Made by a program: the position numbers and the translations under genes
Shown: positions 33,801-45,740 of the stretch, piece after piece
Position numbering within the stretch: the stretch's first letter is position 1
How the letters are laid out: each line of letters begins with the position of its first letter
Assembly (NCBI RefSeq): GCF_949987515.2
Contig: NC_082699.1
Location: 76,697,281-76,761,280, forward strand
Direction of reading: 5' to 3'
Origin: Delphinus delphis
Lineage: Eukaryota; Chordata; Mammalia; Artiodactyla; Delphinidae
Length of the DNA stretch: 64,000 nucleotides
The notes under the pieces: generated by a model
What the model was told of the DNA's origin: nothing
The model's input: the letters and a program-made list of their open reading frames with translations, nothing else
Database searches by the model: none

Positions 33801-35330
33801 AAAGCACTCCATGAAAGCAGAATGTTTCCTTAAAGCTCCCAGTCCAGCCCCTGCCAATTGTGGGGGGCCAGTCCAAGTGCTCCTGCGTGGTGGAGCTTTG
33901 CTCCAAACCCCACGGGAAGTCGCCAATTCTTCCTCTGCTTGGGTGCCCAGCTTCTGGTTTGCGCAGGACTGAGCGGTCTCCTGGGATGCAGAACTTTCGG
34001 CGCTAAAATGGAGACAGTCCCAGGCAGCAAGGACGAGCTGTTCACCCCACCTGAACCCTGGCTCCTCTCCAAGAAGGATCCCTTCCCCTGGGCTGTCCCC
34101 AGGGCCGGGAGGATCGCCCATGAGTGTTTTTTGTGTTCAGAGTAACCTGCTGAGCCTCAGATGACTGTTTGCAAGCTTCATCCCTCTACCCTGTTGAGCT
34201 CTGCTCACGGCCTGGGCCCCTGGAGGCCCCAGCTACCCCTCGTCAGCCCCCCAAACGTGACAGGAGGCTGATGGGGGTGGGCAGGTGAGGCGCTGCAGGC
34301 GCAGGTGGCTGGAGTTGAGTTAACGGGGGCGGGAGGACGCAGGTCAGGTGTGTAAAGAGGCGGGTTGCGGCGCCTCTGCGGGGATAGCTCGTGGGCTATC
34401 AGCTCGTGTGCTGCAGGGGCTCCGGCTGCTCTCTGACGGGTGGGGTGGTAGGGCTGCTGGGGGTTGTTTTCAAGCTTGCAAGTTCGGCTTTCTCTGGATT
34501 CAGCTCTTTCTCTCCTGAAGATGCTCTGCCTGCCTCTCTTTCTTTCTCCCGTTGAAGCGTGAAGAGGCTGTAGCCAAAGCCCGTCTGTGGCCTCTACTTT
34601 GCACAAAGAACCTCCTTTGTTTTCTAGGCCTTTCCTTCCCCCTCAGAAGAGGGTTAGGGACAGCACATCCTTGGTCCAGGGCGCTAAGGTGAAGCTCCGT
34701 TAGCTTATCTAGAAGAACAAGACGGGATAGGAGCTGGCTGGGCCCCTAATGACCTGGTCTCAGAGGGAACAGAGCGGGCTTTCAGAAGCTTCCCTCCTCC
34801 CCTCCCACCCCCTGCCGACATCAGCACAGAGACCAGTGTTGGGGGGAGAGCCACAGGCAGGGCCTCTGAAAAGCTGGGGAACTGAAAGTTGGGAAACTGA
34901 GGGCCTGGGGCTATCGCTGTCTGCCTTCCATGAGAATCAGGCCAGCCTGATTTATTGTGAACCATCAGGTCAAAGAGAGTTGAAACACGAGAGCATTAAA
35001 TAGATGAACCTGAGGCCCTAAACGTAGGCCTTCCTACGTCCATGATACGTACCCTCCCCTCCCCCCCGCCCCGAGCAATAGGGCTAGCAGCTGTGGCTCC
35101 AGGGCCCCTGAGCATCAGGGACCTTCATCAGCTCCTCTTGGGGTTGTGCGAGGGGTAAGGGGCTCCTCAGACCTGAACTGAGAGCTGAGGACTCCCAACC
35201 CAGGCTCTCTACCCTCGCCCCACTCCTCGCAGCGAGCCACCCGCTCAGGTGGACACGCAGCGTCAGTAAGAAGGTACTTGGAACTGGGAAGGGCAAAGAC
35301 CTTGCTGCCGCTCTGCCCGAAGCTCAGGTT
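33800..35330. other. GC- and CpG-richer patch of unknown origin
   Basis: Base composition shifts clearly here: GC-rich, with many CpGs between about 34,290 and 34,420 ('gagttaacgggggcgggagg', 'gaggcgggttgcggcgcctc'). Two minus-strand frames (33,798-34,121 and 34,205-34,606) of 107 and 133 codons are P/A/R-rich with no recognised domain. It could be an LTR/leader of a decayed provirus, or a small CpG island of a nearby gene. I cannot decide between these from sequence alone. Confidence 0.4.
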
Positions 35331-38300
35331 GCTGGTCCCCGCCCTAGGCCGTGGGTGACTGAAGCAGAGGCTCTGGTCCTTAGGCCCCTTTAATAACTAG
35401 ATCAGACCGAATGCTCCTGGAGTGAGAGGGCTGAGAAGTAGCAAGAGGTCGTTATCAGCGTCTAGAAACCCCTTAGGACCTCATCCCCTAACTTACGAGG
35501 CACGAGGTGTGCTGCCTTCTGTCCCAGAAGTGCTATCTGGGTACCAGACTGTCAGCAAGTTAGAGCTGCAGAGCTTGGGTATTCATGCAAGTTTAACCAT
35601 CACTCTAAGACGTAGCAGTCATGAACTAAAGTTAATTGAGCCCAGTCATTTTTTCCTTAATCCAGCAGGCGTTTGACACCCCTTGTCAATTTCATCACTT
35701 CCCTGGTCAGCATTCGTGTCACCAAGAGGGAGTGACCCCGATCCCAGTTCCAGCATTTCATGGGGACACGCTTCCACACTCGTGTCTAATTCTCCACTAC
35801 AGGACACATCCTCCCCCATCTCTTAAGAAGAGATACTTGTCAGCTGGGTCTTTCTTGAAGCAACATAACTAGTTACTGGTGGAGAAAAGATTTAGGCCCA
35901 GTTTCACCCAGTCAGCTGGCTTCTATTTCTTGATGCTGGGAACCATGTGAACTCAGGTCTAGCCTGACTCCTTTCTACTCTGGTAAACCTAGGCTCCTCA
36001 GCTGCTGTGATGCTGGCATCCTAACTAGTAAGACAAGGGAGTAGGTAATAGCTTCTGAGGCTTCCACAGGCCCCCCTTCAGTGTGAGGGGGGCCTAAAGT
36101 TGGGGGACACCAGCTAACTCACTACTGTGAGTGCAGGAGTGGAAAGTCAGCTGCCAGTGAAACGTCAACTGGATTGCTCAAGGCAGCCCCCAAACGCTGC
36201 CAAAAGTAGGCAACAGGGGCATCTCCTCTGAAATGGAGGTGAGGTCAGTGCTCCTCCTGGAATGTGGAAATGCACAAGACTAGAAAATGCCTCCTAAACC
36301 TGCACCCTGGAGAGCAAACTAACCATGTGGGGCGCTGCCTAGCTCTTGCTGTCCTGCTGTGAGTATTGATACATCTTTTTAAGTCCCCTCAAGGCGAGAA
36401 AATACTGCAGTCCACTGCTTATGTGCTTAATTAGACGAAGCCAGGAAAACTCCTCCCGTGTTGATCACACGCCTGGCTTTTCGTTCTAGCTTCTGCAAGC
36501 TGCCCTTCCCTCTACTGTCTTTGCTGAGAAAAGTGCCCTGTAGGGCTTTGCCAGTCATTTAGTCATTCCCAAACAATAGGCTAAGGGTTTATGTTGGTGG
36601 GTGACTGTTTCTCAGTGGAGTAACAGTACTAAAGGTTGGTTATAAAGCTGAGCCTTGAATGGCCACGATCAGCGTATGTGAGGTGTAAGGGTTCCGAGGC
36701 TGCCCATCAGATCCACAGTGTGCAGCTGGCAGGGTAACATCCCTGGTGACCTGACTCTGTCCCGTGATGTCTGTGCTGGGACCACTTAGATGTTAGCCTA
36801 CAGGACACCAGTGAGCCTAAGTGGCCCCTATGGTGGACATTGGGAGGGTCTAGGTGCCCAGAGGACAGGCTCATTTCTCCGCAGGAGAAGGGATGCCTGC
36901 AACACCTAGATTAGAGGTCTGAGTGCACAGGCTCAGATGCAGAGAAACTGCTCATTTCTCCATTCCCTACTGAGACTCGTCAGGAGGTAAGAGTTAAGGG
37001 CAAAAAAACAAAATCTTTCCAAAACATCACATAGGTATTAGGTCTAAATGTCAGGTCGGGAAGAGTACTCGGGGCCTCCCAGAGTCCTGAGGAATGAAGA
37101 GCAGCTTTGCTGGAGATGGCTCGGTACCGGCCTTTGCTCCTAGGTTTAAGGAACGGCGGTTATTTCCAAGACCAGAGTCCATTCCTAATGTCAAGTTTGC
37201 AGTGGAACAAAACAGATGGACCGTGGTCCTGCAGGCAGGGTCTGATGGCCTCATACTAGAACCCGAACGGGAGCTGAGTAGACCGGCCTGAGCCGCTTTG
37301 CACTTGAAGCAGGCCCCTTAGACTTGGCTCAGATCTCCAGGATTTGGGGGTTATTCACACACGGCTGTTGCTGCTTTGCCGTCCCCCTCCCAGTGGCCTA
37401 TGTCTGGTCTTTTAAGTGATAGCCAGAGATATTCATGGACTCCTTAGAGCTGTGTTTGTTCTGCTTCATAGTTCAGCTTGAGTCTCGCCTGGTAGCAAAT
37501 GGGGATTGCGTTTGTCAAAGGAGAAAAGTGGTAAACATTGAATGCAGGTGGTAAAAATCACCGAAAGCTGCCCCAGGTATCACCAAGAGCTGCCCATTGG
37601 CTGGGAGCAAGAAGCATGGGATGCCAAGTGAACTGTGGTCTGAAGAAAGGTTGGCATCTGCCGGCCTAGTGGCCTAGTTCTGCAAGAAGGGGGGCCGTGG
37701 AGAAACCTCCAGATAGGACCATCTTTGTTCTGTCTGACTCTTGTGCAGTCGGAGGTTGGCAACTGAGTTTGAAGTGTAATGAAGGACCCTGACCTTGGAG
37801 CTCCACAGGGTTGGGCCTTGCCAAGCCTAACCTCCGTCCTGTGAGCCGTGTAGGTGGGGTGGAAAGGGTATGTGGGGTGTAAGGGTTAGGGTTACACCTA
37901 ACTGTTACACGATAGACGGCTCGATCATCCACACTGAGACCCCCTTGGGAAGGAGGGTGAAGGGAGGGAGATTTCCTCTCTTCCTGATTTGAGGGTTAGT
38001 ATTCTCACGTGGACAACTAAACATGACGCTGACGTGAAGCTCCAGGCATTCACTAAACTGCATTACTTGGGGGTTAGTTGCACCTTGGTCAGCATGTGTC
38101 CCAGGTAGGCAACTGCCTGTTTCAAGTAAATCAAAAATAATGAAAACACCAAATCCTGGTATTCTCTCTCTGAGACTGGATGTCAGCGTTTTCTCCGATG
38201 CAGGGTCATTAGACCTGAACGAGTAGCCTATCTTCCAGCTGTAGCACAAAGACTTGACTTTGTCAAAGTGAAGGGAAAGTCTGGCAAATCCAAGCCACGT

Positions 38301-41300
38301 GAAGTGCAGGCACCAGCTGTGCTTCTGAAAGATGCCTTCAGTCAAGACATAGTCGGGAGTTGCGGGGGGGCAGAAGGTCCCTGTGGGCACTTAGTCCAGG
38401 TCACAGATGACATGGCATCCACCAGACAGTGTCCCTGTGGCTGGATTTGGGGGAACGTGACTCCAGCTCCCTCTGAAGCTTACTTTCAAGAGCAGAAATG
38501 CACGTCTGCTCAGCAGATCCCTGGTGCTATCACAGGATAGCTCTAGAAACGAGGCTCTTTCACGAGCGTGACGTCTTCCTACCTAGTACTGGAGGGCACC
38601 TTTGGGGTGGGACGTGGATCAGGGGAATAACTTCAAAAAGAAAGTCCTTGTTGAACCCTCTGTTCTGATATCTGACTTCCAGAGCTGTCATCTCTACACA
38701 AGAGCTGTTGAGATTGAAGTGTCCAGTTCTTAAGACTGTAACTAACCAAACCAACCCCCCACAATAGTCGGGGGGGTGGGGTGGGGGATAAACAGTCTGC
38801 CAGGATTAGCATGCTTCTGCTCCTGAGAATTTTGAGTCAACAGAGAGTAGGTTCCAACGTGAGGAGGACCTCCAAGTGAAGTGGTTGTACTAACATGGTC
38901 AACAGTACAGTCTCAAGTTTCTGCGTCACTGGCAGTGATGAAAGTCCTAAAACGGGGGGTGAGGGTGTTGGAGTGGATAAGATCATGAAATAACCTTTTT
39001 GAAAAAGTGGGTCTGCCCCCTTTGATTCCTCCATCCCCAGTATGGTTGGTGAGAGCCCAACTTTTGGCCTCTATCAAGAGGCACGGATGGCTTCCGATTC
39101 TGTTTTAGGACTATTATTGCTGTGAAGTGACATTAGACAACCTGAAGGAACCAAAAGTAGAATCTGCTGTATCAGTTACTCAGGAGACTTAAAAATTCCG
39201 TGGCAGTGAATGAGGAACAAGAGAGCCTAAAGTATTCCTGGTATGACCCAGTACTTCAGTCTTTCCAAATCAGTGTTGAGCCCATGACACTCTAATACAA
39301 ATCAAACCTCTTTTCCCTCTTTCATAATTGAGGACTGGGTCATAATCTGAAATAACCAGAACCGTCAGACGCATGGAGAAATCCTCCTTACCGTAGGCAA
39401 CCTGCCTGTAGTGAGGATTTGGGGCAAAATTGTGGCAGAATAGGGCTGTTGCCTTGTGCCGAAGCCCTAGATTCTGTATCCTTCCCCGTGGAAGGAAAAC
39501 TGGACACTTCTGCCCACGTGGGCTTCACCATCTGTTCCAGAGGCAAAACTTGGAAAAGTCTCTATGTGCCATCAGGTCCTAAAGACTGAGTTCTCAGGGC
39601 ACAGGGACCCTGAGTGGTTTCTGGGGGAGCCATAGTCTCTCCAAAGGAAAACTAGGAGATGAGGGGACAGGTCTGATGTGGTCCGAAATCCCAGGGACCC
39701 AGACAAATCTTGGCTCTTCTTGCTTGTCTGCCTCTTTCTTTACAAGTATTTGCCTGAATTCTCCCACCTCACCCTCAGGAGACCCTGGCCCCAGGGGTCC
39801 CCTCTAGTTTCCTGGCCTCCCTGTGCACCCACGTGCCTAGGGAGTCTGTCCCATCTTGTTGATGGGACTGCTGGTTGTACAGGTCACTGCACCTGGAAAT
39901 CCTTCCCCGGCTGGCCCTCTAAAAGGTGGCTTTCTGGGTTGGATGAACACATAGCCCTTGCATTCCTTCCTAGGAGCAGTGGGAATCCTCCAGGCCACAT
40001 TGGTATTTTTGCCAGCACTTCGGTTGCTCTTAGATTCCCTCAAAAACGACGTCTCAGTTGTAGAGAGCTTGTTGAGGGTCTGTCTCACTAACTGGGGTTT
40101 CCTCTGTCCTGGAGAAAGGTATTTTCTATCCATTCTGCAGGATTCCCTCCCTTTACCTTTTCCGGGAAATCTTTCATCTCCATCCAGGCCTGGATCTTCT
40201 TCCAAGGCCAGGGTCTTCACCCTGGTAACTAATCGTTTCCCAAGTAGTATTTGTGACATGGCATGTTGATAAGGTCTCTCTGAACTTCTGGGGTCTGAAT
40301 GCTCTCATGGTTAGTCGGCCCCAAACAAGTAGATTCCAACCTCTCTTCTAGACCTGCTGTGAGGATTTGGGCTGAGAGGGCTTTGGCCCAGATGCTGCCT
40401 GGTCCAGGGGTTGACACATCTCTGGCTACTTTGTTCCTGTCTCCTTTGCAAGCTCTTCTTGGGCCCCCATTGCTCGTGCTCCGAGTCCATCTCATAGCTT
40501 CACGGCCTCGACTAAGAGCTACGGACTTCTGTTTTTCCCCTCTTCCCATCTTCGCCTCTAGTGGAGCTCTTCTGAGCCTCAACCCAGCATACTCAAATAC
40601 CTACTACCTGTCCCTATTTGAGTTTCCCAGGTGCGTCAAACTTAGATTGTTGTTCTAGGTGGAATTCATCATCTCTCCTAAATTGGCTACATCTCTGCAA
40701 TTCCCCATCTCACTCTGTTGTTTGAAAGGAGAGTAAAATAATCCTTAAGTTTCCAGGTGCCATTGTACTGATGGACTGATGGCCTTGGTGGTGTGTCATT
40801 TAACCAGCTATTCTGAAGTTAAGAGAGACTGAAAGGGAGATGGCGTTTTCTTCATGTTGGGTTTTAAAGCGGGCAGTGCTGTCACTGCCCTGAGTTGCTT
40901 TTAGGTGCAGAGGCAGCTCCTAATGGGCACCTACCCCCACCCCATCCATCAAAAGACCTGAAATGCATGCCTGAGTGACTGAGGGCCTTGAGCATGGGAT
41001 CGGCATTCCCAGGGATTAGATGAAGCCTCATGTTTTATTATTTACAGTAAATGAGCTGCTGAGGAGAGTGGGGTCCAGGATGTATCAGCCTTTCTTCAGC
41101 CTCTCCCCCAAACCCGAGGGGCCTAAGGGAAGCGGGGCCCAGCGTATGAACTTAGCCTGTGGTGAGTTTTATAAGATAACAGAGCCTGGCAAGTGGTACT
41201 TAGCTTGCAATGATTTATTGGGATGGCAGTCTTTAAGACCTGTCAGCTTTTTGGTCATAGTACTTACTCTTAAAAGCTGGGTACACACCCCTAGGAAGGA

Positions 41301-41999
41301 CTTAAACAATAGAACTTGAGACTGGAGTGGGAGCCCGGAATTCTTTTGGTGCTGGAGAAGAACTGTCTCAACATCCTCTTATTTTAGCTATGAAGCTCTA
41401 AACCTCAAGAATGGCTGCTGGCAGTGCCCCTTCTCCAGTGGTACCCGGAAGTTCTGCAATGACTTTCCCCGAATGTCTACTTCACTACTGGAGACTGAAG
41501 TTACCAATTGCCTCTCAGATTCTTACAAAAAGCTCTCAATGTGTCTAACTTTAGCAAGTGACTATCAAGTGACCAAGGAGTATCAAAATAGCATTAGTCT
41601 TCATGTAACAATTGCCGCATTGCTCTCGAAGAGCTAACTTGCATTGTCACCAGAAGTGATCCCATCTTAGACCCGGAGATGTCTGGATGCCATGGGGTCT
41701 TGGTCATGCTTTGCTTATATACTAAGCACGTACGAAGGCCAAGCTAAGGGGACAGCTGGGTGGTTACCTGTCATGGGACTCAACACTTGTCCAGCAGGGA
41801 GTTAAGGGCAGAGGTCTGCAGTTCTGGGTCTCTCTGGTCCAGCACCCTCCAGAGAGCACTCTACTGAAGTGATCAGTCAGGGTTAAGTTAGACTAGTCTA
41901 GAAAATGCTGTGAGACCTGCCTGGTCAAGTTTGATGGGTCAGTCCAGATGCCCAGTTCTGTGAATGTAGCTTTGGGCCAGTCTGAGTATAAGTCTTTGT
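35331..41999. other. Repeat-poor block, possibly decayed retroviral interior
   Basis: About 6.7 kb with no SINE or L1 that I recognise. Two minus-strand spots look faintly retroviral: an R-P-P-x-x-G-P-A-G-E-like stretch near 39.93 kb (integrase-like) and an ALEVRYQNRGFNKDFLF stretch near 38.66 kb (transmembrane envelope-like). Both are too weak for a call by themselves. No intact gene is present. Confidence 0.3.
36068..36095. other. Perfect 9-bp inverted repeat (hairpin)
   Basis: AGGCCCCCC, a 10-base loop (TTCAGTGTGA), then GGGGGGCCT. A strong short stem. No function can be inferred. Confidence 0.8.
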
Positions 42000-42310
42000 T
42001 TTCTCTCTAGAGCAGTTTTAGGTTCACAGCAAAACTGAGAGGAAGGTAGAGAATTTCCCACGTACCTCTGCCGCCACACATGCACAGCCTCTCCATTATC
42101 GACATTCCCCACCAGACGGGGTGCCTTGGTTATAACCAGTGAACCGATATCGACACGTGATTTTCACCCAAAGCCCATAGTTTACAGTAGGATTTACTCT
42201 TGGTGATGTACATTCTATGGGTTTAGACAAATGCATAATGACATGTACCCACCATTATAATACCATACAGCATTCTTACTGCCCTAAAGTTCCTCTGTGG
42301 GTAAATTTTT
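42000..42310 (-). mobile_element. L1 3' UTR fragment, antisense
   Basis: 'agagcagttttaggttcaca', 'gcaaaactgagaggaaggta', 'gatgtacattctatgggttt', 'catgtacccaccattataat', 'actgccctaaagttcctctg' are classic old L1 3' UTR text in antisense. Confidence 0.88.
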
Positions 42311-42958
42311 CCTCCAAAGCAAACCTAATATGCCTAGGGACCTTGGTTGAAGATTCTCACGTGAGTGTGTGTTAGCTTGTGACAACTTTGATCTGCACAG
42401 ACCAGGCCGTGGGCTTCCTCCACGCTATTACTCTGATCCAAGGGATGAACAGAACCTCAGTGTTAAGTGAGAAGAGAGCATGATGTGAGGATTGATGTGG
42501 GTGGTCGGGAAGTGTGCGCCTGAGACAGTTAACTTAGGGCCTGTGATAGAGCAGAAGGAGGTGAGGGTAAGAGCAAAACTAAATAGAATAGTGGATAGGC
42601 ACTGGGTCTTGCATGGCCTGGGAGCAAGCGTGAGCTCCAACAGGCTAAGTCTAACAGGGAATGAGGCCGTGAGCAGTGTGTTCTGCCATCAGAGCTCTCA
42701 CAGGACCTTGAAACTGAAGATGGAGGAAGTTTCCTCCTGCAGGGCTGTCTGGACACCAGACCCTCAAAGAAGGCGCATCAGGCCAGATCAGGTGTGTGGA
42801 GCACAGGTCATCACTGCTTCTGCTCCTGTGTAATTTGGGCGCCCAAACTAACAGAGTCCAAGAAACATTGTTAATTCAAGTGTCTGTGCCTGGCTGGCTA
42901 TGGGGGTTAGATATACAGGAAGTGTTTACTGTTATTCTTTCAAATAGCAACAGTTTCT

Positions 42959-43342
42959 CTTTCTATGAATTTTTATTGGAGTATGGTTGCTTTACACCAT
43001 AACATAACACCAGGTTGTGTTGGCCTCCACAACGAAATGAATCGGCCATACGTATACAGATATCCCCTCCCTTTTGGACCTCCCTTCCATTTAGGTCACC
43101 ACGGTGCCTTAGGTAGAGTTCCCTGTGCTGTACAGTACGTTCCCATCAGCTGTCTATTTTATACATAGTATCAATAGTGTATATGCGTTAATCCCAGCCT
43201 CCCAGTTCCTCTCACCCGACCCCCTTCCCCCTTGGTATCCATACATTCATTCTCTACGTCTGTGTCCCTATTTCTGCTTTGCAAATAAGATCACATACCC
43301 TTTTTCTAGATTCCACATATATGCATTATTATGCGATATTTG
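42959..43342 (-). mobile_element. L1 3' UTR, 5'-truncated insertion, antisense
   Basis: 'tttttattggagtatggttg', 'gagttccctgtgctgtacag', 'ttttatacatagtatcaata', 'ctttgcaaataagatcacat' show a cetartiodactyl L1 3' UTR. A perfect 19-bp target-site duplication, TCAAATAGCAACAGTTTCT, flanks it (42,940-42,958 and 43,343-43,361), so both ends are exact. The elements either side were contiguous before insertion. Confidence 0.97.
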
Positions 43343-43889
43343 TCAAATAGCAACAGTTTCTTGAGCTCACAAAAATGCCAAAATCTCTAGTTTTCCAGCA
43401 AACAAGTAGCCAGAGGACAAATATACAGGTCCCAGAAGACTGAGCTTCAAGTTCTACTTCAAGCAATAAACATGAGTGTGGTAAGAAGACAGTCTCTCTG
43501 GCAGGTCTGGGAGCCTTAGGGATTCAACCACACTTCCTCCAAGCCAGACACCCTAGGTCATGTCCGTGGTGACTAGCGAGCCCTTTGGGAGATCTGAGTC
43601 TGCAGCCACATTCTCCAGGACCCAGCCAGAAAGCTCGCAGTTGCTGGGAGTAGGGCAGCAACGTTGAGGGACAGACTTGCAAAGTTATGGACTGAATTCA
43701 CCAACCTGCGAACTTGTCCTTCACTCTGTTTAATGAAATTACATTGAAGAGTGAGACTGAGGGAAAGTTAAAGTGAACACACTCATGAAACCATGACCCG
43801 GGAAGATAGAAAGTTACCAACAAACCAAAGGCCTGCCTCCCACCCACTGTCCTCAAAGAACAAATCAGTGATAAAAGTGGGGAAATTTT

Positions 43890-44265
43890 TTGAAGCTTTT
43901 ACTGTGAGTCCATGTATATACTCTAGTCTTTTCACACTATCTTTGAGACTTATATATAGCAGTAGTTTGCTCATTTCCATTGCTATGTAGTATTTCCTTA
44001 TGAACATACTTCAGCTTATCCATTCTAGTGTTGCTATATACTCAGGTGGCAGCTCGGGAACTGTTAAAAACTGTTGCTTTAGCATAGCGTCGTTGGATGT
44101 GGCAACTGGTGTTCGTGTGTATGCCTTCCTGTTGGTGTACCTTGTAGCAAAATCTCTGGGTCATAGACTTCGTGTGCTTGGCTTTGGGGGACACACCAGA
44201 ACGGCCTTCCAAAAGGTCATGCCATTGTACATTCTTAATGTAAGGAAGTTCTAGTTGCTTCAAAT
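43890..44265 (-). mobile_element. L1 ORF2 end / 3' UTR fragment, antisense
   Basis: 'tttccattgctatgtagtat', 'cagcttatccattctagtg', 'aaatctctgggtcatagact', 'cagaacggccttccaaaagg' follow the order of the antisense L1 ORF2 end. Confidence 0.75.
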
Positions 44266-44689
44266 GGCAAATGAAGGTCAAACGTAACCTCAGGAACTGG
44301 GAAGCTCTGGGAGAGTCCCAGCTGTAGCTGAGGGAAGTTGGCAAGCTGAGGACCAACTTGCATGCCAGAGAGGTGCGCTTAACTATCATTCTGCATAAGA
44401 ATATTTTGACTTAAAGATCGGAGCCTGATCCTTTAATTTTGTGTAGGGAAGGAGTTTTGATCTGGGTGCCCGTATGGTATGGTGACTTTAGTGATCATGG
44501 TAAAACTCAAGGTAAAGACCTCGGCCGTTGTGCGAAGTCATGAGCCTGCTCTGAATATGTGATTGAGACATCTGAAGGTCCTCCGTAATCTAAGACAGAG
44601 AGGCCTTGGAATCTCTGAGATGGCTAGGTCTTGAGGCTCAGAAATTAGAGGGTTTTGTTCAGCTTTACTACGTATGTTTATATATATAT

Positions 44690-44980
44690 ATATATATTTT
44701 TTTAATTTATTTATTTATGGCTGTGTTGGGTCTTTGTTTCTGTGCGAGGGCTTTCTCTAGTTGCGGCAAGCGGGGGCCACTCTTCGTTGTGGTGCACCGG
44801 CCTCTCACTATCGTGGCCTCTCTTGTTGCGGAGCACAGGCTCCAGACGCGCAGGCTCAGTAATTGTGGCTCACGGGCCTAGTTGCTCCGCGGCATGTGGG
44901 ATCTTCCCAGACCAGGGCTCGAACCCGTGTCCCCTACATTGGCAGGCGGACTCTCAACCACTGCGCCACCAGGGAAGCCC
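44690..44980 (-). mobile_element. CHR-type SINE, longer variant, antisense
   Basis: Contains an extra tail-side segment ('tggctgtgttgggtctttgt', 'ttgcggcaagcgggggccac', 'tcttcgttgtggtgcaccgg') before the usual body. The short CHR copies do not have this segment. It ends in the complement of GGGCTTCCCTGGTGG. Flanks are imperfect repeats (ACTACGTATGTTTA, AACTATGTATATTTA). A (TA)n tract precedes it at 44,680-44,697. Confidence 0.93.
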
Positions 44981-44984
44981 AACT

Positions 44985-45110
44985 ATGTATATTTAATGTA
45001 TAGAAATTGCACGTACTTAACGTATACATTTCAATGAATTTGGACATATATATAGACCCATGATACCATCACCACAATCAAGGCAAGAGTGTTTTTATAA
45101 GTGCATACGT
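44985..45110 (-). mobile_element. L1 3' UTR fragment, antisense
   Basis: 'taatgtatagaaattgcacg', 'ttcaatgaatttggacatat' and 'gataccatcaccacaatcaa' match an old L1 3' UTR. It adjoins the SINE, which may have inserted into it. Confidence 0.75.
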
Positions 45111-45524
45111 ACCAAAACCTGACAGTGTTTTACAGGGAACCAGGAGAAAGGAAAGTTATGTGAGGGGGTATGACAAGGAGTCAGGAGGCTGAGTCAACTG
45201 AGACAAGAGCTGACCTGAAGGGCTCTGTCTTCAGGAGACAGAAGCAGGAGGGCTCTGGAATGGGGGAGAGAGGAAGCTGATTGGGAAGGAGATGGCTGGA
45301 ACTTGCCATATCAGAGGCCCTAAGAAACTTGGAGAAAATGAGCTGGGAGGCTCACGTTAGCAAACTAAGAATGAAGAGGGCTTTTAGTGAGGACAAAGAG
45401 AACCTCCTCCAAGGTCCCAGCCAGGCTGGACTCGGCTCCCAGGGCTGTGGCACCAACACTGGGCAACTTGACCTCAAACTAAAGAGCACTCAGTGTTTCC
45501 GTGCAGTTAAAGATCAGTCCTCCT

Positions 45525-45724
45525 GGGCTTCCCTGGTGGCGCAGCGGTTGAGAGGCCGCCTGCCGACGCAGGGGACGTGGGTTCGTGCCCCGGTCCGGGA
45601 AGATCCCGCATGCCGTGGAGCGGCTGGGCCCATGAGCCATGGCCGCTGAGCCTGCGTGTCCAGAGCCTGTGCTCCGCAATGGGAGAGGCCACGGCAGTGA
45701 GAGACCCGCGTACAGAAAAAAAAA
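45525..45724 (+). mobile_element. CHR-type SINE, sense copy
   Basis: Complete copy. A perfect 16-bp target-site duplication, AAAGATCAGTCCTCCT, lies at 45,509-45,524 and 45,725-45,740. The poly(A) is short, about 12 bases. The tail junction is GCGTACAG instead of GCGTACCGC. Confidence 0.97.
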
Positions 45725-45740
45725 AAAGATCAGTCCTCCT

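Noticed and set aside
41020..41200. Minus-strand TTATAAAAC followed about 130 bases later by AATAAAAC, resembling an LTR promoter and poly(A) signal
   Set aside because: Both motifs are short and common in AT-containing DNA. No matching LTR partner was found.
41940..42000. Resemblance of 'ccagatgcccagttctgtga' to 'ctagatgcccagttttttga' at 49,703, suggesting an LTR or segmental duplication
   Set aside because: The similarity fades within about 60 bases on either side, so it is not enough to claim a duplication.
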